A stretch of DNA of 64,000 bases from Maridesulfovibrio sp. (GTDB lineage Bacteria > Desulfobacterota > Desulfovibrionia > Desulfovibrionales > Desulfovibrionaceae): contig NZ_OY763931.1 of the NCBI RefSeq assembly GCF_963667685.1, forward strand, positions 1,441,501-1,505,500, read 5' to 3'. A program made the position numbers and the translations under genes. Shown piece by piece: positions 35,611 to 43,593 of this stretch. Each line of letters opens with the position of its first letter. Within the stretch, counting starts at the first letter, position 1. The notes beneath the pieces are model-generated. The model did not search any database and had not been told where the DNA came from. It saw only the letters and a list, made by a program, of their open reading frames with translations.

Positions 35611-35676
35611 AGGATATATACCTTCGAAGTGGATCGAAGAACAGGCCGACCGATTTGATCGGCCTGATTATTAACA
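35611..35676 (-). other. Hairpin spacer in the tRNA array (f to e)
   Basis: On the minus strand a perfect 8-bp stem CAGGCCGA / TCGGCCTG (35642-35649 and 35659-35666) followed by TTCTT. Confidence 0.55.
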
Positions 35677-35751
35677 TGGAGCGGGAAACGAGATTTGAAC
35701 TCGCGACTCCAACCTTGGCAAGGTTGTACTCTACCACTGAGTTATTCCCGC
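35677..35751 (-). tRNA. tRNA-Gly (GCC), copy 2
   Basis: A cloverleaf with anticodon GCC and encoded CCA, 4 bp after tRNA-Cys copy 1. Confidence 0.95.
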
Positions 35752-35755
35752 GAAA

Positions 35756-35830
<75 letters not shown>

Positions 35831-35838
35831 ATTTCTTT

Positions 35839-35913
35839 TGGAGCGGGAAACGAGATTTGAACTCGCGACTCCAACCTTGGCAAGGTTGTACTCTACCACT
35901 GAGTTATTCCCGC
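35839..35913 (-). tRNA. tRNA-Gly (GCC), copy 1 (promoter-proximal)
   Basis: The first gene of the array, with anticodon GCC and encoded CCA. It lies 8 bp before tRNA-Cys copy 1 and about 12 bases after the predicted start of transcription. Confidence 0.95.
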
Positions 35914-35931
35914 TCACGAAAAGCGAAGCAG

Positions 35932-35960
35932 TTTTTAACTTTCTGTCACCAAACTGTCAA
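35932..35960 (-). promoter_or_regulatory. Sigma-70 promoter of the tRNA array
   Basis: On the minus strand a perfect TTGACA (35960-35955), a 17-bp spacer and TAAAAA (35937-35932), with A/T-rich DNA upstream of the -35 box. Confidence 0.65.
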
Positions 35961-36059
35961 CACTTTTTTAAAATTTATTTTTATTTTCATGTTTGCTTTC
36001 CTCCCACCATTAAAACCAAAAAATCTAGTTATTCTGGCATCTTTAGGTAAGCAATCGCA

Positions 36060-36107
36060 AACACATTCTTTCAAAGAACCGACTCATATGTCGTTGAAAG
36101 AGTGTTT
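36060..36107. repeat. Long imperfect inverted repeat upstream of the DksA-like gene
   Basis: AACACATTCTTTCAA and TTGAAAGAGTGTT pair over about 13 bp with one bulge and enclose a second small repeat (cGACtcatatGTCg). No T-run follows on either strand, so it is not a simple terminator. Confidence 0.6.
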
Positions 36108-36280
36108 AGGGCAGGCCAAAACTTTTGTCAACCGTTTTGATTTTTTATTTTTTTATTTTTTTTTATCATCTTCTTTACTTCTGTACCCACTTTAGGCTAA
36201 TACCATTCATCTTAAAATATGCTAGAGTTGGTTAGGAAAACTCGTAACCCACCTCCTATACACAAAGAGAGGTTATCAAT

Positions 36281-36643
36281 ATGGAACAGAAAGATATTGA
36301 ATACTTCCGCGAAACCCTTAATAAGATGCTTGATGACATTCTTCAGAAGGGGCAGGAAACAATCGAAGACATGACTGAATCAGGGGAGACATATGCAGAC
36401 CCCGCTGACCGCGCAACTGCTGAGTCCGACCGTGCCTTCACTCTCAGACTCAGGGACAGGGAACGCAAACTAATTAAAAAAATACAGAAGGCCATCCAGC
36501 GTATTGATGACGGAGACTTCGGTGTATGTCATGCATGCGGCGAAGATATCTCTGTGCCAAGACTAAAGGCCCGCCCGGTTACAACTCTCTGTATTTCCTG
36601 CAAAAGCAAGCAGGAAGAAGAGGAACAGAACCGCGGCGATTAA
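36281..36643 (+). CDS. DksA/TraR-type C4 zinc-finger protein
   Basis: This 120-residue protein is of the DksA/TraR family, which binds RNA polymerase through the secondary channel. The N-terminal half is helical (FRETLNKMLDDIL), and RATAESDRAFTLRLRDRER is the typical coiled tip region. The C-terminal zinc finger has CHACGEDI and, 20 residues on, LCISCKS. The acidic tip residues of DksA appear partly retained. It lies 14 bp before the NFACT gene. Confidence 0.92.
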   Translation: MEQKDIEYFRETLNKMLDDILQKGQETIEDMTESGETYADPADRATAESDRAFTLRLRDRERKLIKKIQKAIQRIDDGDFGVCHACGEDISVPRLKARPVTTLCISCKSKQEEEEQNRGD

Positions 36644-36657
36644 CCCGGATCAACTAA

Positions 36658-38169
36658 ATGGATGCACACTTCTTTCGTGCCCTGACCGGAGAACTTGAGG
36701 AAAACCTCAAGGGCCGCAGGGTGGAAAAAATATTTGCCCCCGCTGAGGGAGTGTGGACTTTCACGCTCCAATCAAAGGGTGGCAAAGAATATCTTCTTTT
36801 CAGGCCTGCCAAATCGGTGGGCCTGCTCTTTATTTCAAAGGTAAAACCGATCAATCCTGCAAGTCCGCCCGCACAAGTCATGTGGCTGCGCAAGCGACTG
36901 GCCGGACGCAGGCTGTTCGAATCCCATCACGACTGGATAAACCTACGGGTTGCCTTTAGCCTTTCTCCTTGGAAACAACGCGATAAATACCGTTATCTAT
37001 TGCTGGACATGAAAAAGGGAGTTTCCCTGATTCATGACCTGCCCGAAGGATTCCCCGCGTCTGTAAGCTGGCCTGCATATGATGCAGTTCGCACCGATGA
37101 AGACATCTGGAGAGATTTCCCGCAGATCTCCCCGCCCCTGCGCAAAAGGTTGGAATCACTATCTGAAGAGGATGGGCGCGCACTGCTGCTTCGTCTGGAA
37201 AAAGGCATCAGCAACATGTTCTATATTTCCGAGAAGAAAGGTGAGCTTGCCCCGCCGCGCGTATGGGCAAATTCCGAAAAAAACGAACAGACATACAATT
37301 CAGCCATAGAAGCTGCTTCCGCTTACGGAGAAAAGGTCCTGTTCCCGGTTATGGAACGTATGGAAAATGCTGAGCAACGCAGCACTCTTAAATCAGGCAG
37401 AAAGAAATTTAAAAAGATTTTCCAGCGTATTGAGCAGGAAGAGGATCGCTTACGCAAGCTGCAATCCCGCAAGATCGAAGCAGAAGCTCTGCAAGCGGAA
37501 ATGTATCGCCTAAAGGATTTACGCGAACTGGACAAAGTTACGGTCAACCATCCTGAACACGGAGAGATGGAAGTAAAGCTGGACCCGCTACTGACTCCTG
37601 CCGAGAATATGGAAAAGATTTTCCGCTTCGCGGCCAAAGCCCAGCGCGGCTTTAAACATATGGAGCGGCGCAGACAGGAAGTGGAAGCCGAGCATGAGCA
37701 ATTCCTAAAAGAAAACCTGATGCCCTCTTCCAGCAAAGACAATAAAAAGAAAAACGTCGAGATACCTAAAAAGTACAAGAACATCGCAGCGGCCCTGTTT
37801 ATTTCTTCCGATGGATTCCTCATGATTCGTGGTAAAAACAGCAAGGCCAACCACGAAATACTGAGCAAGGTATCTTCAGTCTTCGACTACTGGTTCCACG
37901 TTCAGGGGGGACCCGGCTCACATGTTGTGCTCAAACGCGACCATCCCAGTCAGGAAGTGCCGGAACAGACCCTGCGTGAAGCAGCTGTCCTGGCAGCGCT
38001 TAAAAGCTACCGTACCAATGACTCCAAAGCGGACGTCATGTGCGCGCTGGTCAAAGATGTGCGCAAGGTAAAAGGCTGGGCACATGGACAGGTTGCCGTA
38101 GACAGCGTGCTGCAAAACCTGCACGTCGATATAGATCCGTCACTGGAAGACAAACTGGCTAAGAAATAA
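36658..38169 (+). CDS. NFACT family ribosome quality control protein (RqcH/FbpA-like)
   Basis: A 503-residue NFACT protein. The N-terminal NFACT domain begins MDAHFFRALTGEL with a LWLRK-like segment. A long coiled coil (~230-350) follows, and then the C-terminal RNA-binding NFACT-R domain has SSDGFLMIRGKN, WFHVQGGPGSHVVL and KVKGWAHGQV. In other bacteria RqcH adds alanine tails to stalled nascent chains on the 50S subunit. The protein is shorter than the ~570-residue RqcH. It is followed by a dispersed repeat and a terminator. Confidence 0.85.
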   Translation: MDAHFFRALTGELEENLKGRRVEKIFAPAEGVWTFTLQSKGGKEYLLFRPAKSVGLLFISKVKPINPASPPAQVMWLRKRLAGRRLFESHHDWINLRVAFSLSPWKQRDKYRYLLLDMKKGVSLIHDLPEGFPASVSWPAYDAVRTDEDIWRDFPQISPPLRKRLESLSEEDGRALLLRLEKGISNMFYISEKKGELAPPRVWANSEKNEQTYNSAIEAASAYGEKVLFPVMERMENAEQRSTLKSGRKKFKKIFQRIEQEEDRLRKLQSRKIEAEALQAEMYRLKDLRELDKVTVNHPEHGEMEVKLDPLLTPAENMEKIFRFAAKAQRGFKHMERRRQEVEAEHEQFLKENLMPSSSKDNKKKNVEIPKKYKNIAAALFISSDGFLMIRGKNSKANHEILSKVSSVFDYWFHVQGGPGSHVVLKRDHPSQEVPEQTLREAAVLAALKSYRTNDSKADVMCALVKDVRKVKGWAHGQVAVDSVLQNLHVDIDPSLEDKLAKK

Positions 38170-38278
38170 TGCCTACCGGCGGTCCCTGCCGGGGCCTTAA
38201 ACCATTTTGGAAAATGGTTTAAGAATCCCAAAAATTTTTATCGAGGCTTCGCCGCTTCGCATTAAGAATTATCCAAAA
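38170..38278 (+). repeat. Dispersed repeat, copy A (between NFACT stop and terminator)
   Basis: A palindrome-rich element: CCGGCGGTCCCTGCCGG, an AAACCATTTT-gg-AAAATGGTTT hairpin and a tail containing CTTCGCCGCTTCGC, ending in CCAAAAAC just before the terminator. The tail matches the copy at 44701 almost base for base. Confidence 0.75.
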
Positions 38279-38318
38279 ACATGGCCCGCAATATTTATAT
38301 TGCGGGCCATGTTTTTAG
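38275..38318. terminator. Bidirectional intrinsic terminator
   Basis: AAACATGGCCCGCAATA / TATTGCGGGCCATGTTT with a 4-nt loop, flanked by A and T runs, serves the NFACT gene and the convergent 38340 gene. Confidence 0.92.
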
Positions 38319-38339
38319 ATTTGCTTTTAGGCATCAACA

Positions 38340-39317
38340 CTAAGCCGTCCGGGAAATTCCTTCAAGCATGGCAAGCACTGTATTCTGTTCCTGTTCAAAT
38401 CTGTTAGCTACGCTTTTTTGAACCCTTTCTGTTGATGATGAAAACTGCCCTTTGCGTTCTCCGTAAATCTCTTTAACCAGATCAGCGGGGAACCCTTTGC
38501 TTTCAGCATTGGCTGCCAGCTTATCGATAGCTTTGGAAATTAAACGTGAAGCTCCTGTAGGACCATGCTGTACTGATGTTGACCAAAGCACTTCCCGCAC
38601 CGGAGCAGGCAGGGAATTAACATCTATTCCGGTATTTTCAAGAATCATCTTCGCAGCGGGATCGTAGTGACTACCCTGAATAAAATCGTGCTGTAATTTT
38701 TCAAAACCGCTGGGATCAGCATCTGCAATCAGCTTCCAGAGATCAGGCATTGCGCCAGACTTCGAACCGGTATCAGCCGGCCCTGCTCCGAGCAGCTTAT
38801 CAGCTATTTCAGGGGCCTTGTCCTTAAGGAACTGAATAAATTTATCCATTGTCCCGGTCTTTGATGCTATTTGATACTTCCCATATGAAGTGCCGCCTAC
38901 CCGGTCATAACCGATGGCGGCAACTCCCTTGGAACCCGACTCAAATCTTGCGGAAAGATCACCGGACACAATCGGCATGTCCATTTTTTTGACAGCAACA
39001 TCTTGGGTTGCAACCGGGTTGGCCCGATATTGATTAAGATTATGTTTCCGGGCAGAACCTTGCAAACCTTTAATGGAGTTCAATGCACTTAATGCTTCCA
39101 GCATGAGCAGGTCATTCATAACGCCCATGTCCATATTATTGGACATTTCATCGCTGGAACCGTCCGAGAACATCTTGTTTGCCATCATCATTTCCATGTC
39201 AAATGCCCCGGCCTGCCCTTTCATGGCGGCAAGGTTGGGTGCCGAATTTCCGGGTTTGCCGGAAACATTCCCCAGCATTTTCATCATCGCGGCAATATCA
39301 TTGGTCACATTATTCAT
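38340..39317 (-). CDS. Lysozyme-like-domain protein (325 aa), possible peptidoglycan hydrolase
   Basis: Residues ~1-115 are Met/Asn-rich and probably flexible (FDMEMMMANKMF, SSDEMSNNMDM). From ~120 onward a domain resembles the lysozyme-like fold: a candidate catalytic Glu in ARFESGSKG is followed by AIGYDRVGGTSYGKYQIAS, comparable with ESG and YGxYQ motifs of muramidases. WSTSVQHGPTGA follows later. No signal peptide is visible, so the export route is unclear. Similar domains occur in phage and secretion-associated hydrolases. The function is inferred, and the family name is uncertain. Confidence 0.6.
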   Translation of the reverse strand: MNNVTNDIAAMMKMLGNVSGKPGNSAPNLAAMKGQAGAFDMEMMMANKMFSDGSSDEMSNNMDMGVMNDLLMLEALSALNSIKGLQGSARKHNLNQYRANPVATQDVAVKKMDMPIVSGDLSARFESGSKGVAAIGYDRVGGTSYGKYQIASKTGTMDKFIQFLKDKAPEIADKLLGAGPADTGSKSGAMPDLWKLIADADPSGFEKLQHDFIQGSHYDPAAKMILENTGIDVNSLPAPVREVLWSTSVQHGPTGASRLISKAIDKLAANAESKGFPADLVKEIYGERKGQFSSSTERVQKSVANRFEQEQNTVLAMLEGISRTA

Positions 39318-39404
39318 GGCTTCCCTCTGTCAAAATAATAACTGTTCCCCATGATGTTTGCACCTAGTGTACCAACCTCTTTCCCTGAAACTGGCGCAAA
39401 GAAA

Positions 39405-39438
39405 AAGGGCTCTCCCTACGATTCTAGGAAGAGCCCTT
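39405..39438 (-). terminator. Intrinsic terminator of the zinc-knuckle TPR gene
   Basis: On the minus strand AAGGGCTCTTCCTA / TAGGGAGAGCCCTT stem followed by TTTTTC. Confidence 0.88.
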
Positions 39439-39466
39439 AATTGTTAGAAAAACAAGCTCAGCAATC

Positions 39467-42103
39467 TTAATCGTCCTTACCATCGTTAATGAGAAAAAGT
39501 TCTCTTTTTTTCTTTTCAAAAACAACTGCGGCCCTGAATGCGGAAACGGCGAGGGCTAAAATACTCAGGATAAGGATCAAACCTTTCTGGAATTCCCACT
39601 TCTGCCGAATAATCATGTCGACAACAAAATTCGGAGGGAAATTGTTCGAATAGTAAATCAGCATAGGGATGCAGAGCAGGGCCAACCCAAGGAAAATAAC
39701 CTCCAGCCAGATAAAACTCCTGCCCAGCAGCATGATAAATAATGTTGAATCTCGAATAACACGGAGAGTAACCAACCGCTTTCTGAGCTTCTTCAGTCGT
39801 TGATCAATACGATCCAGATAGCGTTGTGTCTTGCGGAAAGTCTCCGCAACATTAAGCTGTTGGGTTTTAATCCAATATATTTTGTCGGCGCAATAGTTGA
39901 AATCACCGTTAAATTCAGTCAGCAGCTTTGGAAAAGGAAACCATGAAGCCTCACGCTGAACATCAAGCAACTCTTCACGATTGATTTCCAGCTTTTTGTT
40001 GATCACCTTGATTTCGTATTCGACACGTTTTTCAATTTCTTCCGTAAGTCTGGCAATACCGGCTGTGAGCTGACGAAAGGCAACGTAGTTTTTGATCTTT
40101 GTCAGTTTGTTCATGCGATCCATAAACCGGGAAGCTTCATCAGCGAATTCGTGACCTTCTTCAAACCACTGCGCAATATCGGCAGAAAGCGTATCCATGC
40201 CTGCGGCAACTTCTTTGGCCTCGGCCTCTGCAATATCCCAGAGTTTTCCCATTTCCTGAAGCACTGTCAGGCGCCCGCGATCCAACTCAGGGTCGATCGC
40301 TAGTCGGTTAAAATAGTGGGGATCTTTCTCGACAATCTCCTGAAAAGAAGAAATAGCCTGTTCTGCGAATCCCATCTTTACCATACAAACCGCCCGGCGG
40401 TACTGCGGCTCCAGCCACTCAGGACATCTTCCCTGCGCCCTTCTATAAATATCGCTGGCCTCTCCGAATCCACCAAGAATTTCCTTCATCCGTCCCTGCA
40501 GATATATAAAATACCCCTGTTGCAAAGGCGAATAGCAAAGCCTTTCAGCCTCCTGCCAATAAAAATAAGCCTGCTCCTGATTCCCCATTTCAAGCTCATA
40601 AAAAGCCATAAGGGACCGGGGCTGATAACTGCGGCTAAAACGGATCATGGCATTTTTAATCAGGGTTTCGGCTTCATTGCGAGAGTTATTCCGTAAAGCC
40701 TCCATAGCTGACCAGATAAGTTCACCTTCTTCAGGACCCTGATCGTTTATCCCGCGCGGCCAATCCTTTCCTCTGCTGCGCCAGACCATATACAGAGTGC
40801 GTAACTGTGAAATTGAATTTATGGAAAATAAAGCGCGGGTGACAACCCCTTCATAACCTTTACCCTCGTGCAGAAGTTTGGAAAATTCTTCGACAACATC
40901 CTCTTTCCCCTGCATCTGCATATCGATATTTTGAAATCCCTCGGTAAATTTATCGCTGTCAATTGCAGCCAGCTGTTTCCAGACAACAGGGTCCAGACCA
41001 TTTAGACTGCGGCTCGGGCATTTCTCAGGAGGATGGTTCTTCATCCCGCAATAAAAGCAATCTTCGTATTCCCCAACTGAAACACGGCGGGAAATCGTGA
41101 TAGCCATAGCGGAAGAAACAGAGTCATTCACGCCGTGCAGCAGACTTACATGGCACCATCCGTCGACGGTTTCCTGCTCACTGCCGAACCGGACCTCGTT
41201 AACAGCAAAGTCCTTGCCCAGCAGAAATGCATCACGGTAACGCAGGTGCGGACAATCCGGAGTCAATTTATCCCAGTCAAGATTTACCTTCCGGATGACT
41301 TCATCGTTAAAGCTCATGTTCATCTGCGGCACAAGTGCCATAACAGACGGCCAGTAGGAGATATTTTCACCTTCTTCGCTGCTTCTGACCCGGTTGATGA
41401 GCATGAGCAGCTCACGCAGGAACGTTCTGAGCAAGGAAAAAGAAGTAATAGGCAGGATAACCTTTACTTCCGATGTAATGTACTGGATGCCCAGCTTCTG
41501 GAGCATAACCTGTACTTCAGAGAAAAATGACCGCCACCCTTTAATGAATTCCTTATCCGAAGGATTACCAACCGGAATCATTATAAAATACCAGCTTTGT
41601 AACGAATCATAACCAAGGCCCTGATCAGCAACCAGCGAAAGCCAGCCTGACTTTGAAATACCTGTCGGCGTCCTTACATCCTCAAGATTAAGTCCGACAA
41701 TGGTCTTAACTGAATCAGCAAGTTTAGGATGGACAATCAATTCAAATTCAGTGGGTAAGGATGTTTCCTGGTTGGTAAACTCATCATCTACCTTCAAGGA
41801 AAGGTTAAGGTTGTAATCAACCAGAAGCGTAGCCGGCATAACCTGTATAAAAACCGGCATGGGATTTAAACGGGCCCAGATTTCAAGACGTGCAACAACC
41901 CGGAAGACATCGTCACTGAAGAAAAACCAATATGACTGGTTAGACTGCTCAGCCATGGGCATGCCGCCAAAATCGCGCATGCTCCGCACAATGGAGTCTT
42001 CCAGAGAGTCGCCCCAGACCATCCAGACCCCAAAACCTCGGTTTACCATGCGGGAATGGCTGACAACTGGAAACTTTTCAAATAAGCTTGCAACCGAATA
42101 CAA
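39467..42103 (-). CDS. TPR membrane protein with a CCHC zinc knuckle (878 aa)
   Basis: Not recognised by name. The first ~340 residues form a mixed alpha/beta region. Residues 349-362 match C-x2-C-x4-H-x4-C exactly (CFYCGMKNHPPEKC), the retroviral-type zinc knuckle. Residues ~390-640 contain tetratricopeptide-like helices (YQPRSLMAFYELEMGNQEQA, YFIYLQGRMKEILGGFGEA). A charged coiled coil follows, and two membrane helices lie near the C-terminus (~785-805 and ~830-850). Most of the protein should be cytoplasmic. The start is TTG with TAAGGAG 8 nt upstream. Only 29 bp separate its start from the divergent MoaE-like gene. Confidence 0.7.
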   Translation of the reverse strand: MYSVASLFEKFPVVSHSRMVNRGFGVWMVWGDSLEDSIVRSMRDFGGMPMAEQSNQSYWFFFSDDVFRVVARLEIWARLNPMPVFIQVMPATLLVDYNLNLSLKVDDEFTNQETSLPTEFELIVHPKLADSVKTIVGLNLEDVRTPTGISKSGWLSLVADQGLGYDSLQSWYFIMIPVGNPSDKEFIKGWRSFFSEVQVMLQKLGIQYITSEVKVILPITSFSLLRTFLRELLMLINRVRSSEEGENISYWPSVMALVPQMNMSFNDEVIRKVNLDWDKLTPDCPHLRYRDAFLLGKDFAVNEVRFGSEQETVDGWCHVSLLHGVNDSVSSAMAITISRRVSVGEYEDCFYCGMKNHPPEKCPSRSLNGLDPVVWKQLAAIDSDKFTEGFQNIDMQMQGKEDVVEEFSKLLHEGKGYEGVVTRALFSINSISQLRTLYMVWRSRGKDWPRGINDQGPEEGELIWSAMEALRNNSRNEAETLIKNAMIRFSRSYQPRSLMAFYELEMGNQEQAYFYWQEAERLCYSPLQQGYFIYLQGRMKEILGGFGEASDIYRRAQGRCPEWLEPQYRRAVCMVKMGFAEQAISSFQEIVEKDPHYFNRLAIDPELDRGRLTVLQEMGKLWDIAEAEAKEVAAGMDTLSADIAQWFEEGHEFADEASRFMDRMNKLTKIKNYVAFRQLTAGIARLTEEIEKRVEYEIKVINKKLEINREELLDVQREASWFPFPKLLTEFNGDFNYCADKIYWIKTQQLNVAETFRKTQRYLDRIDQRLKKLRKRLVTLRVIRDSTLFIMLLGRSFIWLEVIFLGLALLCIPMLIYYSNNFPPNFVVDMIIRQKWEFQKGLILILSILALAVSAFRAAVVFEKKKRELFLINDGKDD

Positions 42104-42132
42104 AACAACAACTCCTTACCTGCGGAGGAATT

Positions 42133-42495
42133 ATGGACATTTCAAAAAAAATTGCTGAACTCAAACAGGACCCGGACTTTGCCGACAACGTGGGCATGAT
42201 TCTGGTCCACAACGGCATTGTTCGCGGCTGGTCCCGGGGAACACATGAAAAAGTCACCGGAATTGAGATCAAAGCCGACCACGAAAAAATCGAACAAATC
42301 CGTCAGGAACATGAAAAGTTCCCCGGAATCTATAAAATCGTCACCCATGCAAACGAAGGTGTCTTTAAACCGGGCGATGACGTACTATTTCTCATCGTAG
42401 CCGGAGACATCCGCGAAAACGTAAAGGCTTGTCTTGCCAGCCTCCTGGACAGGGTTAAAGCAGAAGCCTTCAGCAAAAAAGAGATCATGGCCTGA
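42133..42495 (+). CDS. MoaE-family molybdopterin synthase large subunit homologue
   Basis: A 120-residue MoaE homologue. MoaE, with MoaD, inserts the dithiolene sulfurs into precursor Z. It has MILVHNGIVRGWSRG near the N-terminus, VTGIEIKADHEKI, and VFKPGDDVLFLIVAGDIRENV, with a Lys-rich C-terminus (FSKKEIM). The ATG is chosen because GGAGGAA lies just upstream; the longer frame from 42088 lacks one. No moaD is adjacent. Some paralogues of this family may have other roles. Confidence 0.78.
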   Translation: MDISKKIAELKQDPDFADNVGMILVHNGIVRGWSRGTHEKVTGIEIKADHEKIEQIRQEHEKFPGIYKIVTHANEGVFKPGDDVLFLIVAGDIRENVKACLASLLDRVKAEAFSKKEIMA

Positions 42496-42511
42496 TAAAG
42501 CCCACTTCTAC

Positions 42512-42548
42512 GGCCGGGAACCTCAGGCTTTCCGGCCACTTTTAATTT
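42512..42548 (+). terminator. Intrinsic terminator of the MoaE-like gene
   Basis: GGCCGGGAA / TTTCCGGCC hairpin followed by ACTTTTAATTTTT. The tail overlaps the 3' end of the convergent glycosyltransferase gene. Confidence 0.75.
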
Positions 42549-43420
42549 TTAATAATTGCATCAGCCGGAACGGGTTCTCCGTCCCAAATAGCACGGATCA
42601 GCCGTTCAACTTTCTCCGCCTGATCATCACGTCCTCTCTTCCTGCATCCGCCAATATAAAATCCGGCCTTACGCTGCAACTCGTCAAGAGCCTGAACACG
42701 CTCTTCACTTGAAAGGATTTCAGCATTCAACAACTTAACTATAGCGTAGATTCTGTATAAATCCAAACACCCTACGCTATTCGAAAGTTGATCAGGACGG
42801 CCACCGTATTTAACGGTCAACCGCTCCCGCAAAAGACCGACCGGATATTTTACTCCGGCGCGAAGCCACAGATCATAATCCTCACAAGCTGGCAGCTTTT
42901 CATCAAATGGACCAATCTCATCCCAGAATTTACGGCTGAATATAACGCAGGATGGACTGATCATACACATTGCAAGTGAACGTTCAAAGAACATTCCTTC
43001 AGGTTTTTCGTGCTTTTTACACTGGTTGACTCGTTTACCTTTACGAACCCATATTTCATCAGTCTGGCTGATTTCAAAACCGCCTTCTTCCATAAACTGA
43101 ATCTGCTTGAGCAGTTTTTCAGGAACCCACTCATCATCTGAATCAAGCAGGGCAATAAACTGACCGCGCGATTCATCTATCCCGAAATTACGCGCAGCAG
43201 AAACTCCGGAATTTTCCTGCCAAAGTGGCTTAATCCTGGAATCATCGTACTTGGCAAGTTTTTCAACCGTACCATCCGTTGAACCGTCATCAATAACCAG
43301 ACACTCGAAATCTACAAATGTCTGGCCCAGAACGGAATCCACAGCCCGGCAGATCAGCTCTGCCCTGTTGTAAGTAGGTATAATTACGGACACTTTAGGT
43401 CCACAGTTAGAAATATCCAA
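42542..43420 (-). CDS. Family 2 glycosyltransferase
   Basis: A 292-residue GT-A fold enzyme. VSVIIPTYNRAELICRAVDSVL at the N-terminus and VIDDGSTDGT are standard GT2 motifs, and the DxD-type metal site is in LLDSDDEW (~residue 95). It likely transfers a sugar in LPS O-antigen or exopolysaccharide synthesis. The start is TTG with AGGTG upstream. It is convergent with the MoaE-like gene and divergent from the GT4 gene at 43594. Confidence 0.9.
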   Translation of the reverse strand: MDISNCGPKVSVIIPTYNRAELICRAVDSVLGQTFVDFECLVIDDGSTDGTVEKLAKYDDSRIKPLWQENSGVSAARNFGIDESRGQFIALLDSDDEWVPEKLLKQIQFMEEGGFEISQTDEIWVRKGKRVNQCKKHEKPEGMFFERSLAMCMISPSCVIFSRKFWDEIGPFDEKLPACEDYDLWLRAGVKYPVGLLRERLTVKYGGRPDQLSNSVGCLDLYRIYAIVKLLNAEILSSEERVQALDELQRKAGFYIGGCRKRGRDDQAEKVERLIRAIWDGEPVPADAIIKN

Positions 43421-43593
43421 TTAATCACCTGTATTATTACAATAAAAAATAATGTCCATACCAAATGTTATTTGATCATGTTAATAAAAAAACATACGCT
43501 ATGTATAGCTGCCCATGGTTGTTTTTTACGCTGATACGAACTGTTATCGGCCATTCCAACTGACCCATTAGTTAACGGATTCCATTTACCTAC

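Larger units (their letters stand above)
35914..36280. other. AT-rich intergenic region between the tRNA array and the DksA-like gene (367 bp)
   Basis: It contains the tRNA-array promoter (35932-35960) with an A/T-rich stretch upstream that could act as an UP element. It also contains a long imperfect inverted repeat at 36060-36107, a T-rich tract at about 36139-36170, and a possible -10 box (TATGCT) upstream of the DksA-like gene. No convincing reading frame is present. Confidence 0.6.
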
